Origin: an uncultured Collinsella sp.
Lineage (GTDB): Bacteria; Actinomycetota; Coriobacteriia; Coriobacteriales; Coriobacteriaceae
NCBI GenBank assembly: GCA_959020035.1
Contig: CAUEQX010000003.1
Coordinates: forward strand, 1 to 32,181
Direction: 5' to 3'
DNA length: 32,181 bases
The position numbers and the translations under genes were made by a program. Below are positions 18,391 through 26,226 of this stretch, in pieces. Numbering within the stretch: the first letter of the stretch is position 1; each line of letters opens with the position of its first letter. The notes beneath the pieces were generated by a model. That model worked only from the letters and a program-made list of their open reading frames with translations. It ran no database searches and was not told where the DNA came from.

Positions 18391-18485
18391 GGGCCCGACC
18401 GCCTGCGGGGTTTCCACGGGCACGTCCTCGCCGCTTTGCGGCTGCGGGATGTGCCCTTAGGAAATCCCTCCCGGCGGGCGGGCCC
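18391..18485 (+). repeat. Long nested imperfect hairpin after the ATPase gene
   Basis: A series of stacked helices: GGGCCC 18391-18396/18480-18485, CCGCC/GGCGG 18399-18403/18473-18477, a 9-bp helix 18407-18415/18460-18468 with one G-T, GGGCAC/GTGCCC 18418-18423/18451-18456, and GCCGC/GCGGC 18430-18434/18438-18442 with a TTT loop. About 31 pairs in 95 bases, starting 11 bases after the stop codon. No T-run. It resembles a REP-like or 3'-end-stabilising element. Confidence 0.6.
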
Positions 18486-18545
18486 TGCGGTATCCTTGCT
18501 GGCTTTTCTCCCGCGCGGATGATAAAGGGCTGAGGGAAAGTTTGT

Positions 18546-18579
18546 GAGCTGGTCGGGCTTTGCCCGGCCAGCTCTTTTT
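18546..18579 (+). terminator. Terminator after the P-type ATPase
   Basis: 13-bp stem with one T-G pair: 18546-18558 (GAGCTGGTCGGGC) with 18562-18574, loop TTT, then TTTTT. Confidence 0.88.
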
Positions 18580-18583
18580 GATT

Positions 18584-18589
18584 TAAAAT
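18584..18589 (+). promoter_or_regulatory. Candidate -10 of rsgA
   Basis: TAAAAT in the first AT-rich stretch after the terminator, about 40 bases before the rsgA start codon. The only -35 candidate, TTTGCC (18559-18564), lies in the terminator loop and right arm at 19-bp spacing, so this is tentative. Confidence 0.35.
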
Positions 18590-18627
18590 ACCTGCTCAGT
18601 TGTGATTTATGGTGCTGGGAGGCGCTT

Positions 18628-19812
18628 GTGGGCAAGGCGAAGGCTAAGGCGAAGAAAAAGACGACGGGGGCGCGGGCTAAGCGCGATCGTCGTCGGAAGC
18701 TTGCGACCGAGGCCCCCGCGTCTGCCGAGGAGCTGCTGGCAAGCGTGCCGGGACTCGACGCGCTGCAGGACGTTCCGGCGTTTGATGACCTGCCGGTCGA
18801 TGAAGCCCAGCAGACTGCCTTTGACGATTTTTGCGCACATGCCGAGGAACCCGAGCAGATGCAGCTTGGCGCCGTGGTGCGCTTGGATCGCGGGTTTCCA
18901 CTGGTGGCGACTGCCGATGACACGTTTCGTGCCGAGCATGCCGTGGGGTTTGCCAAGTCGCGCGGCGAGGACGAGGTCCTGCTGCCCGCTGTGGGCGATC
19001 GTGTGGCGGTGCGCCGCGCTCCCGGGCACGATATGGGTGTGATTGAGTGCGTGCTGCCGCGCCGTACGAGCTTTGAGCGTTGGCGCGGCCGTGCCCGCGG
19101 AGAGCGTCAGGTGCTCTGCTCCAACGTGGATAGCGTGCTAATCGTGCAGGCGCTCGGTGCCGGCGAGGTGCTGCTCGACCGCGTGGCGCGCTCGCTGGTG
19201 TTGGCGCTCGACTGCGATGCCGAGCCGGTGGTGGTGCTCACCAAAGCTGACCGCTGCGATGCCGAGGAGCTCGAGCGCGATCTGGACCGCGTGCGCCGCC
19301 TGGTGGGTCCGGACGTGCGCGTGATCGTGACGTCCTCTGCCGAGGGGCGCGGCCTGGACGAGGTTCGTTCCTGCGTGCCTGCCGGGAGCTGCGCCATGAT
19401 TCTGGGCGAGTCGGGTGCCGGCAAGTCGACGCTGCTCAATGCGCTGCTGGGCCACGATACGTTGGCGACTGGCGGTGTGCGCGAACGCGACGACCAGGGC
19501 CGTCACACTACCGTCGCGCGCGTGATGGTGGCACTGCCGGGCGACGCCGGCGTGATCGCCGATGCCCCGGGCCTGCGCAGCCTACCGCTCGTGGGTCACG
19601 AGCGGGGTCTGGCGCGCGCCTTCCCCGAGATTGTCGAGGCATCGCGCGCGTGCCGGTTTGGCGATTGCACGCATACCCATGAGCCGGGTTGTGCCGTTCG
19701 CGAGGCCGAGGACGCCGGGCAGATCGACAGCCTGCGTTTGGAAACGTTCCAAAACCTGGCGTCATCCATGCGCGTGAGTGCTCAAATGCTCGATCCCGAT
19801 GTCCATCTGTAA
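18628..19812 (+). CDS. rsgA: Ribosome small-subunit-dependent GTPase A
   Basis: Late 30S assembly GTPase. The GTP-binding motifs are circularly permuted, as is characteristic: G4 TKAD (205-208) precedes G1 GESGAGKST (260-268) and G3 DAPG (about 313-316). The C-terminal zinc knuckle is Cys342-x4-Cys347-x-His349-x5-Cys355. The N-terminal part contains an OB-fold-like region (about 75-160), preceded by a lysine/arginine-rich tail (KAKAKAKKK, KRDRRRK). The GTG start at 18628 is supported by GGGAGG 5 bases upstream; the frame extends further upstream but would overlap the preceding terminator. Product of 394 residues, longer than the usual ~300-350 because of the basic and acidic N-terminal extension. 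Monocistronic, with a strong terminator after it. Confidence 0.94.
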   Translation: MGKAKAKAKKKTTGARAKRDRRRKLATEAPASAEELLASVPGLDALQDVPAFDDLPVDEAQQTAFDDFCAHAEEPEQMQLGAVVRLDRGFPLVATADDTFRAEHAVGFAKSRGEDEVLLPAVGDRVAVRRAPGHDMGVIECVLPRRTSFERWRGRARGERQVLCSNVDSVLIVQALGAGEVLLDRVARSLVLALDCDAEPVVVLTKADRCDAEELERDLDRVRRLVGPDVRVIVTSSAEGRGLDEVRSCVPAGSCAMILGESGAGKSTLLNALLGHDTLATGGVRERDDQGRHTTVARVMVALPGDAGVIADAPGLRSLPLVGHERGLARAFPEIVEASRACRFGDCTHTHEPGCAVREAEDAGQIDSLRLETFQNLASSMRVSAQMLDPDVHL

Positions 19813-19829
19813 TTGATTTTTCCTATGAC

Positions 19830-19864
19830 AGCCGTCTCCCAACTGTTCGGGAGACGGCTTTTTT
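19830..19864 (+). terminator. Terminator of rsgA
   Basis: Perfect 11-bp stem: 19830-19840 (AGCCGTCTCCC) with 19849-19859, loop AACTGTTC, then TTTTT. Confidence 0.92.
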
Positions 19865-19935
19865 GCTGCGGAAAAGCCTCGAAACATGCAGTTTGCTGAC
19901 GTGCTGGCCAAAACCTTGCCACGAGCTTGACGGGC

Positions 19936-19978
19936 TGGTCAGCTTTTGGTCAGCGATTGGTTTGACATCGAAAACCAA
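19936..19978 (+). promoter_or_regulatory. Candidate control region of the Tad pilus operon
   Basis: Two direct repeats TGGTCAGC (19936-19943 and 19947-19954) spaced 11 bp, about one helical turn. Then an inverted repeat TTGGTTT/AAACCAA (19957-19963 and 19972-19978) overlaps a consensus -35 TTGACA (19962-19967). No good -10 is visible 16-18 bp downstream (around GCGATT), so the promoter may depend on an activator. It lies about 90 bases before cpaB. Confidence 0.4.
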
Positions 19979-20064
19979 GATCGCGATTGCGCCGCTTTGC
20001 GCTCTGACCGCCCAGACAATGGTGGTACGGGCATTCGCCCGGCACTGCCATGAGAGGAGCGGCC

Positions 20065-20724
20065 GTGAACAAGAGCAAGCGCATCGCCATCAGTCTGGTC
20101 GCGGGCGTGCTCGCTGCTCTGCTCTGCATGGTTTACGGCTCGTCGATCCGCTCGCAAGCCGAACAGGTCCAGGCTGAGACCTTGGCCAAGTACGGTGGCG
20201 ATCGCGTCGAGGTATGCGTCGCGGCGCGCGATATCGATGTGGGCGAGACCCTCGATGAGACCAATGTCATAACCCAGGAATGGCTGACGAGTCTGCTGCC
20301 GCGTGACGCGGCGACCGAGCTGCGCCAGGTGCGCGGCGACGTGACGACTTCGCGTATTCCCAAAAACGCCGTGATCTGCAATGTCTACACCAAGGCCGAG
20401 AGCCACAAGCTCGAGGTGCCTAAGGGCAAGGTCGCCGTTTCGGTGGCGGTCGATGCCGAGCACTCGGTCGGCGGTGCCACGGGCGTGGGCAGCTATGTGG
20501 ACGTGTACGTGCAAAAAGATGGCGTAACCGATCGACTGTGCGGCGCGCACGTGATCGATACCAGTGAGAATTCCGGTGCCACGCGCGAGGGCAAGATCGA
20601 ATGGGTGACGCTGGCGGCTGACCCCGAAGACGTCAAGGAACTGCTGGGAGCCTCGGGCAAGGGAACGGTCAGCTTGACGATTCCCGCCACGGCGCGCGGC
20701 AAAAAGAGCGGAGGCGACGAGTGA
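20065..20724 (+). CDS. cpaB: Flp pilus assembly protein CpaB/RcpC
   Basis: First gene of the Tad pilus operon. The 219-residue protein has one N-terminal membrane helix (about residues 7-27) followed by an extracytoplasmic SAF-like domain (VEVCVAARDIDVGETLDETNV, about 48-70) and a CpaB C-terminal region with repeated short beta segments. In diderms CpaB works with the secretin; here, with no secretin in the locus, it probably acts at the cell wall or stabilises the membrane complex (inference). The GTG at 20065 is chosen over the in-frame ATG at 20050, because AGAGGAG lies 5 bases before it. Ends overlapping the next gene by one base. Confidence 0.85.
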   Translation: MNKSKRIAISLVAGVLAALLCMVYGSSIRSQAEQVQAETLAKYGGDRVEVCVAARDIDVGETLDETNVITQEWLTSLLPRDAATELRQVRGDVTTSRIPKNAVICNVYTKAESHKLEVPKGKVAVSVAVDAEHSVGGATGVGSYVDVYVQKDGVTDRLCGAHVIDTSENSGATREGKIEWVTLAADPEDVKELLGASGKGTVSLTIPATARGKKSGGDE

Positions 20725-22373
20725 TGAAGGCAATCTGGCTTGCGTGCTGCGCGTGCGGCGATTACGGGCTGTTGCAGCGGGAAGTCGAGGGCCGTGATGC
20801 GGGTGCACAGGTGCTTCGCGTGGGTGACCTGGACGGGCTGGTTTCCATGGCGCGGGCGTTTCCGTCGCGCCGCGGGGCTGCCATCATCGCGGCGTCTCTG
20901 TTTGATATCGAAGATGTGCGCAAGACTGTTGCGCGCCTGACGGCCGAAGGCCGCGTGAGTCGCGTGGTCGTGTTGATAGAAGTGCTCGATCCGTCGGATA
21001 TCGAGGGACTGTTTCGCGCGGGGGCGACCGAGGTCATCGCTGCGCACAGTATATGCGGCAACGGGCGCGCGGGCGAGGGAGCGGTTGATTCCGATCGGCG
21101 CATGACGATTGAGCCCGATGCTTTTGTTGATAGGGAACCCGGGGCGCCTCGCGCTACAAGAGGCCCGCGTGTTGATGATTATGGAAAAGCGGAAGCCGAG
21201 CATGGTCGGCGCCCCCGGAACCCCCTTGTATACGATGACGCTGGAGGGCCGGCGCAGCATGCTGGCGACTCCCCGGCTGTAGATTTGGGATACGTGCACG
21301 GCGTGAATCTGGCGGATGAACTCGACGAAGTTGAGGGCTTTGCCGGGTGCGGCGAGTTGTCGCTGATGCAGCATGAGCAGATTGTGCAGAACGAGCCTGC
21401 CTCGCAGACCGAACAAGCTGCCATGCCGGCTTGGACGCAGCGTGTGGTTGCGGCGGGGGAGACGGGGACGCTGCCGCCGACGCCCGCCCCGCCGCCTCCG
21501 ATGCCGCCGGCAGACGCTGCCGCTTCGCCGCACCGAGCTCCGGTCATCTGCGCCATTTCGGGTTCGGGCGGTTGCGGCAAGTCGACGATCGTTGCCACCA
21601 TGGCACACACATCGTCGCTGTTGGGCTTGCGTGCCGCCGTGCTCGACCTGGACCTGATGTTTGGAAACCTTTACGACTTGTTAGGCGTCGATGCTCCGCG
21701 CGATATGGCGGCACTTATCGAGCCGTCGGCGGCGGGCGTCCTCGCCGAGCCAGATATCGTAGCCGCATCGATGCGCGTGGCGCCGGGCGTTACGCTCTGG
21801 GGTCCCGTCGCGGCGCCCGAGCAAGCCGAGCTCATGGCACGTCCGGTGGAGCTACTGCTTGATGTTCTGCGTCGCGAATCCGACGTGGTCTTTGTCGACA
21901 CCTCGGTCTTTTGGGGTGATGCCGTGGCGGCTGCGGTGGCGGCGAGCGACCGCTGCCTGGTCGTTGGCGATGCGGCGGTGTCGTCCGCGACATCGGCGTC
22001 GCGCGTCATTGAACTGGCAAGTCGAGTGGGTGTGCCGCGCACGCGCATGAGCGCCGTGTTCAACCGGTTCGGTGCGCGCGGGGCAGACGAGGACGTCGCC
22101 ATGCGCTTTGAGATTGCCTGTGCGTTGAGCTCCAAGATTCATATCGCCGATGGCGGGCAGGATCTCGCCGCGCTCATGGCGTTTGGACGCGCTGACGAGG
22201 CAGTGGGGCAGACCAGCGCTTTTGCGACCAGCGTGCGCGAGGCTACGCGCGAGATGCTCGTGGAACTGGGGTGCGCCGTCGGCCCTTGGAGCGATATGGT
22301 CGCCGACCGTGCAACGCGTACCGAGCGCCCGCGTATCCGCCTTCCCTGGTCGCGCGAGGGTGATCAGCGATGA
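20724..22373 (+). CDS. TadZ/CpaE-like pilus localisation ATPase
   Basis: MinD/ParA-family ATPase that usually positions Tad machinery at the pole. Residues 1-~115 form a receiver-like domain. Residues ~120-270 are an acidic, then proline-rich linker (APPPPMPPADAAAS) that looks disordered. The ATPase domain starts with a variant Walker A, SGSGGCGKST (Lys286), where the deviant-Walker signature lysine position (KGGxGKT/S) is not Lys, followed by DLDLMFGNL and VVFVDTSVFWGD. The start ATG at 20724 overlaps the cpaB TGA as TGATG; GTG at 20721 is equally near the GGAGG. Length 549 residues, longer than typical CpaE (about 400-520) because of the linker. It ends with an ATGA overlap into tadA. Confidence 0.85.
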   Translation: MKAIWLACCACGDYGLLQREVEGRDAGAQVLRVGDLDGLVSMARAFPSRRGAAIIAASLFDIEDVRKTVARLTAEGRVSRVVVLIEVLDPSDIEGLFRAGATEVIAAHSICGNGRAGEGAVDSDRRMTIEPDAFVDREPGAPRATRGPRVDDYGKAEAEHGRRPRNPLVYDDAGGPAQHAGDSPAVDLGYVHGVNLADELDEVEGFAGCGELSLMQHEQIVQNEPASQTEQAAMPAWTQRVVAAGETGTLPPTPAPPPPMPPADAAASPHRAPVICAISGSGGCGKSTIVATMAHTSSLLGLRAAVLDLDLMFGNLYDLLGVDAPRDMAALIEPSAAGVLAEPDIVAASMRVAPGVTLWGPVAAPEQAELMARPVELLLDVLRRESDVVFVDTSVFWGDAVAAAVAASDRCLVVGDAAVSSATSASRVIELASRVGVPRTRMSAVFNRFGARGADEDVAMRFEIACALSSKIHIADGGQDLAALMAFGRADEAVGQTSAFATSVREATREMLVELGCAVGPWSDMVADRATRTERPRIRLPWSREGDQR

Positions 22374-23698
22374 GTCTGCAAACGAGGATTAAGGCTGCCG
22401 GCGCTGCAGCGGCGGCAGCGCCTGTAGATGCGGGGCGTCGCCGCGCGGTGAAACGACGCACCAAGCGCGCCGTGATGGACCGCATGGGTTACGACGAAGT
22501 GGCGCGTATCAGCGCCTATATCGACCCGGCACTTGCCCGCTCGGAATTGCGTCCCGCGGTGGAGGCGGCGCTCAATGTTGAGGAACCGACCGATCTCGCG
22601 ACGCCCGAGCGCGAGACCATCATCGACGAGATTTTGGATGACGTGGTGGGCTTGGGGCCGTTGCAGCCGCTCATCGAGGACGACACCGTTACCGAGATCA
22701 TGATCAACGGCTGCCGCTCGGCTTTCTTTGAACGCGGCGGCGTCTTGTACCCCATCGAGCATGCGTTTGAGGATGATGAGCAGATCCGTGTGCTTATCGA
22801 CCGCATCATCTCGCCACTTGGCCGCCGTATCGACGAACGCAGCCCCATCGTCAACGCCCGCCTCAAAACGGGCTATCGCGTCAACGCGGTGATTCCGCCT
22901 GTGGCGATTGACGGACCGATTCTCACCATCCGAAAGTTCTCGGACCGCATCTGCTCACTGGACGAGCTTGTGGGGCTGGGGTCGCTGCCGCTTTGGTATG
23001 CGCAGCTGCTGTCGTGCGCGGTGTCGCTGCGACAGGACCTGGCGGTTGCGGGAGGCACGGGATCTGGTAAGACCACCCTGCTCAACGCGTTGTCATGCGA
23101 GATTTCCACCGGCGAGCGCATCGTGACGATCGAGGACTCTGCCGAGCTCAAGTTTGCGCATCATCCGCACGTGGTGCGCCTAGAGGCGCGCGAGGCTTCA
23201 ATTGAGGGTGAGGGTGCGGTGACGATTCGCGACCTAGTAACTAATGCCCTGCGCATGCGCCCCGACCGCATCGTGGTGGGCGAGGTGCGTGGTGCCGAGT
23301 GCTGCGACATGTTGCAGGCCATGAACACGGGCCACGACGGGTCGCTCACCACGCTTCATGCGGGCTCAGAACAGGAGACCGTGGTGCGTCTGACGTTGCT
23401 TGCACGTTATGGCATCGATCTGCCGAGCGAGCTCATCGAGGAGCAGATTGCCATGGCGCTCGACGGCATCGTGATGTCTGAGCGCCACGCCGATGGCAGG
23501 CGTTTCGTCTCCTCGTATTCGGGAGTGCGTCGCGCCGCGTCGGGCGGCGTAGAGCTCGAGCGCTATGTGACTTTCGATGCCGCCGAGCGCACCTGGACGC
23601 TTGACCGCGAGCCGCCGTTTATCGCAGAAGGCCTGCGGTCGGGGACGCTCACACAAGAGGAGGTGGACGAATGGAGGTCGCTGTGCCCCTCGTCGTAG
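22370..23698 (+). CDS. tadA: Tad pilus assembly ATPase TadA/CpaF
   Basis: Hexameric secretion ATPase powering Flp pilus extension. Residues 1-~160 are the N-terminal domain. The catalytic domain has Walker A GGTGSGKTT (Lys234), an Asp-box-like TIEDSAELKF, Walker B RIVVGEVRG near 302-310, and a His-box NTGHDGSLTTLHA near 322-334, all as in CpaF. 442 residues is normal. The start overlaps the upstream stop (ATGA), and the end overlaps tadB by 28 bp, so translation is coupled. Confidence 0.95.
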   Translation: MSLQTRIKAAGAAAAAAPVDAGRRRAVKRRTKRAVMDRMGYDEVARISAYIDPALARSELRPAVEAALNVEEPTDLATPERETIIDEILDDVVGLGPLQPLIEDDTVTEIMINGCRSAFFERGGVLYPIEHAFEDDEQIRVLIDRIISPLGRRIDERSPIVNARLKTGYRVNAVIPPVAIDGPILTIRKFSDRICSLDELVGLGSLPLWYAQLLSCAVSLRQDLAVAGGTGSGKTTLLNALSCEISTGERIVTIEDSAELKFAHHPHVVRLEAREASIEGEGAVTIRDLVTNALRMRPDRIVVGEVRGAECCDMLQAMNTGHDGSLTTLHAGSEQETVVRLTLLARYGIDLPSELIEEQIAMALDGIVMSERHADGRRFVSSYSGVRRAASGGVELERYVTFDAAERTWTLDREPPFIAEGLRSGTLTQEEVDEWRSLCPSS

Positions 23699-24597
23699 GG
23701 GGTTTAGCAGCGTTTTCTGTCGCGACGGCGTGCGGGGCGGAACCTCGTGTGCCGCAGATACCGCCGGCGGAGCTGGCGCGTCAGGTGCTCGAGACGGTGG
23801 CAGAGAAACTGCCGCGTGAGCTGGTGGAAAACGATCTGCTGAAAAAGATCGCCCGTTCGTGGGCATCGCTGGCTCCGGCGCATCGCCTTGGCCTCGTGAT
23901 CGAGGATGCTTCGGGGCGTTTGGCGTTTCTGCTGCTATCGAGCGGTGTCTGCTGCGTTTTACTAACGATGGTGTCGTTATCGCCCCTCGGATTTGCCTTG
24001 GGACTTGTTGCTCCGATTGCCGTTGGCGCCGCTCGGGATGGCTTTGAGAGCCGGCGCGAGCAACACGATGCAGAAGAGGCCATGCCCGAGGCGTTTACCG
24101 CACTTTCCATGTCGCTTGCCTCGGGACATTCGCTGGCCCAGGGCATGCGCTTTGTGGGCGCTCATGCGCAAGAGCCGGTGCATACCGAGTTTTTGCGGGT
24201 GGCGGCGGCGATCGATTGCGGTATCTCGGCGACCGACGCGCTCGATGACTTGCTCGTGCGCATCGACGCCCCCGGTCTTTCGCTTGTGACCTTGGCGCTT
24301 AAGGTGTCACAGCGCACCGGTGCTCCGCTTGCCGACTTACTGTCCGAGGCGTCGAGCATGGTGGGGGAGCGCATTGAGCTCAAGCGCCGCCTGGATGTTA
24401 AGACGTCGCAGGCTCGCATGTCTGCGCATATGGTCGCGGCGATGCCGGCGGGCATGTGCGCGGTGTTGGCGCTGCTTTCGGCAGATTTTCGTCGCGGTCT
24501 TGCGACGCCTGCCGGCGCGGGCGCTGTGGTGCTGGGTCTTGCCCTCAACGCCGTTGCCCTGGTGGTTATCCGGCGCATTATGAGGGTGGAGCTATGA
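23671..24597 (+). CDS. tadB: Tad pilus inner-membrane platform protein TadB
   Basis: Type II secretion F-domain protein forming the membrane platform with TadC. 308 residues. A membrane region lies at about 88-122 (LAFLLLSSGVCCVLLTMVSL ... LGFALGLVAPIAVG), the cytoplasmic T2SSF domain at about 140-250 (MPEAFTALSMSLASGHSLAQGM), and the C-terminal helices at about 255-300. AGAGGAGG stands 7 bases before the ATG. Overlaps both neighbours. Confidence 0.9.
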   Translation: MEVAVPLVVGGLAAFSVATACGAEPRVPQIPPAELARQVLETVAEKLPRELVENDLLKKIARSWASLAPAHRLGLVIEDASGRLAFLLLSSGVCCVLLTMVSLSPLGFALGLVAPIAVGAARDGFESRREQHDAEEAMPEAFTALSMSLASGHSLAQGMRFVGAHAQEPVHTEFLRVAAAIDCGISATDALDDLLVRIDAPGLSLVTLALKVSQRTGAPLADLLSEASSMVGERIELKRRLDVKTSQARMSAHMVAAMPAGMCAVLALLSADFRRGLATPAGAGAVVLGLALNAVALVVIRRIMRVEL

Positions 24598-25235
24598 GCG
24601 CCCCAGTTGCAGTTGCGGCTTGCCTGTGCGCCCTGAGTGTATTTGTCGCGACGGGTTTGGATCGGGCGGATGCGCGCAAGATCGCAGGGGCCTGCAAGCG
24701 CGAGGCGGTGCTGGTCGCTGCCGCGGGTCGCTCGGTGGTCGATGCCCTGACCGCGCGAGTGAAGGGCGCGGTTGGAGCGGGCGGCCCGGCGCGAGTTTCG
24801 CTCGGCGAAGTGTCCGAGATGATCGATGTTGTGCGCTTGGGTCTTTCGGCCGGTCTTTCGTTTGATGCAGCGCTTGAGATTTTCTGCGCCAACCGCCGGT
24901 CAGTGCTGGCTCTTCGCCTTGAGCGGGCCTGCATGGCGTGGCAGGTGGGCGTGGGCACGCGTGAGGACGAGTTGTTGGTCGCCGCGCGCGACCTGGACGT
25001 GCGAGCGCTCGAGACCTTTGCCATTACGGTGGGGCAGGCACTCGCCCTGGGTGCCCCACTTGCCGAGACGCTGGCCGCTCAAAGTCGCGAGATCCGTGCG
25101 GCTCATCGCGCCGCGGTCGAGCGCGAGATCGAGCGTGCGCCCGTCAAGCTGCTGATTCCCACCGGCACGCTCATCTTGCCGGCGTTGCTTCTGTCCATAT
25201 TGGGCCCGCTGCTGGGAGCAGGCGGGATGATGTAG
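24594..25235 (+). CDS. tadC: Tad pilus inner-membrane platform protein TadC
   Basis: Second T2SSF-type platform protein. The start ATG overlaps the tadB stop as ATGA; earlier in-frame codons lie inside tadB and are ignored. 213 residues, shorter than many TadC (about 290), with an N-terminal helix, the F-domain motif EVSEMIDVVRLGLSAGLSFDAAL at about 77-100, and a C-terminal helix LLIPTGTLILPALLLSILGPLL. The short N-terminal side suggests a reduced version; function should be retained because the F domain is complete. Confidence 0.87.
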   Translation: MSAPVAVAACLCALSVFVATGLDRADARKIAGACKREAVLVAAAGRSVVDALTARVKGAVGAGGPARVSLGEVSEMIDVVRLGLSAGLSFDAALEIFCANRRSVLALRLERACMAWQVGVGTREDELLVAARDLDVRALETFAITVGQALALGAPLAETLAAQSREIRAAHRAAVEREIERAPVKLLIPTGTLILPALLLSILGPLLGAGGMM

Positions 25236-25245
25236 GGAGGAATAC

Positions 25246-25479
25246 ATGAACACGATGACTGACGCTGCTGGCAAGGTCCAGGGCTGGGCGTTTTGCCGGG
25301 CGGCATATGTTCGTCAGCGCGCCAAGGAGCTACTGCAGGAGGAGAGTGCACAGGGTACCACCGAGTATGCCATCTTGGTCGGCGTGCTCGTGGTGATCGC
25401 GATTATCGCCATCGTCGCATTTAAGGGCAAGGTTAAAGAGCTATGGGATGCGATCAGCGAGGGCATCAACAGCCTGTAG
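25246..25479 (+). CDS. flp: Flp-type major pilin
   Basis: Short pilin of 77 residues. A 36-residue charged leader is followed by QGTTEYAILVGVLVVIAIIA, so that with cleavage after Ala36 the conserved Glu is at +5 as in Flp pilins. A single hydrophobic helix and a short C-terminal tail (KGKVKELWDAISEGINSL) follow. The leader is longer than the 10-25 residues common in Flp proteins. GGGAGG lies just before the ATG. No other gene in the window encodes the prepilin peptidase needed to mature it. Confidence 0.88.
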   Translation: MNTMTDAAGKVQGWAFCRAAYVRQRAKELLQEESAQGTTEYAILVGVLVVIAIIAIVAFKGKVKELWDAISEGINSL

Positions 25480-26006
25480 AGGGCGAGCGCTCCATCGGGG
25501 TGCTGCTGGTGTTTGCTTGCCTGATCGTGGCGATGGCGGCGGTGCTTTGGGGGCTTAACGCCGCGCGGCAGCAGCGTCCTGGGGCCGCCTTCGATTCGGG
25601 CTCAGATTCGGCGGTGGCGTCTCAAAAAGATGAGATGCGAGATGCGGACGATTCGGATGTCGCTGTCACGGCGCAAACCTTTCTGCGGACGCTCGACAAG
25701 CGGTCTGGCACTACGACGGATTCGCCTGAGGACAACGCGATTGCGGTCCGGCTTGCATGGTCCGAGGACCGACCGATGACCGAGGCAGCGGCGGATATGT
25801 TACGCGCCTACCGCGAGGTGCCAACGGCCCAGCTCGCCCTGAGCGGCTATCTCGATATTAAGGGCAACGTATGGGGCGCCATCGTGCGCGATGGGCGCGG
25901 CTGGGTCGATATGGTGACGGTTGCCGCGGATGCTGGCGATGCTTCATGTCGTCTGCGCGCGGTGCGCCTGGTCCCGCAAACAATAAGCTCAAAGGAGGGA
26001 TCGTGA
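25443..26006 (+). CDS. Membrane-anchored protein of unknown function in the Tad operon
   Basis: Not recognised as a family. 187 residues: a 17-residue polar N-terminus, one membrane helix (IGVLLVFACLIVAMAAVLWGL, about 18-38), a charged linker (about 39-75), and a compact C-terminal domain (about 76-185, LDIKGNVWGAIVRDGRGWVDMVTVAAD). The ATG at 25443 lies within the flp gene (37-bp overlap) and has AAAGAG just before it; a GTG at 25500 would remove the polar N-terminus and start inside the helix, so the longer form is preferred. It sits between the two short pilins, so an accessory or minor-pilin-assembly role is a guess from position. Confidence 0.7.
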   Translation: MGCDQRGHQQPVEGERSIGVLLVFACLIVAMAAVLWGLNAARQQRPGAAFDSGSDSAVASQKDEMRDADDSDVAVTAQTFLRTLDKRSGTTTDSPEDNAIAVRLAWSEDRPMTEAAADMLRAYREVPTAQLALSGYLDIKGNVWGAIVRDGRGWVDMVTVAADAGDASCRLRAVRLVPQTISSKEGS

Positions 26007-26007
26007 A

Positions 26008-26226
26008 ATGCATGGCGTTCTGCGTGAAGAGGTTGCCCAAGCGACTGTGGAATACGCCATCGTCACGGTGGCGCTGCTATCGATCGTGCTGGCGATTGCG
26101 GGACTTTGGCGTGCTGGCACCGATGGACGCTTGGCGGCGCTGGTTGAGCGGGCGGCATCCCATGGCGTTGCCTCGATGTCGGTTATCGACGCCGCCGCGG
26201 GCGCTAAGGACATCGCGTTGTATTGA
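26008..26226 (+). CDS. Second short Flp/TadE-like pilin
   Basis: 72 residues. A 10-residue leader MHGVLREEVA precedes QATVEYAIVTVALLSIVLAI, giving Gln at +1 and Glu at +5 after a predicted cleavage behind Ala10, the same pattern as the major pilin. One hydrophobic helix is followed by about 35 small or polar residues. AAAGGAGGG is 8 bases before the ATG. Probably a minor pilin that is assembled with, or primes, the Flp fibre (inference). The next gene overlaps or follows within a few bases. Confidence 0.8.
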   Translation: MHGVLREEVAQATVEYAIVTVALLSIVLAIAGLWRAGTDGRLAALVERAASHGVASMSVIDAAAGAKDIALY

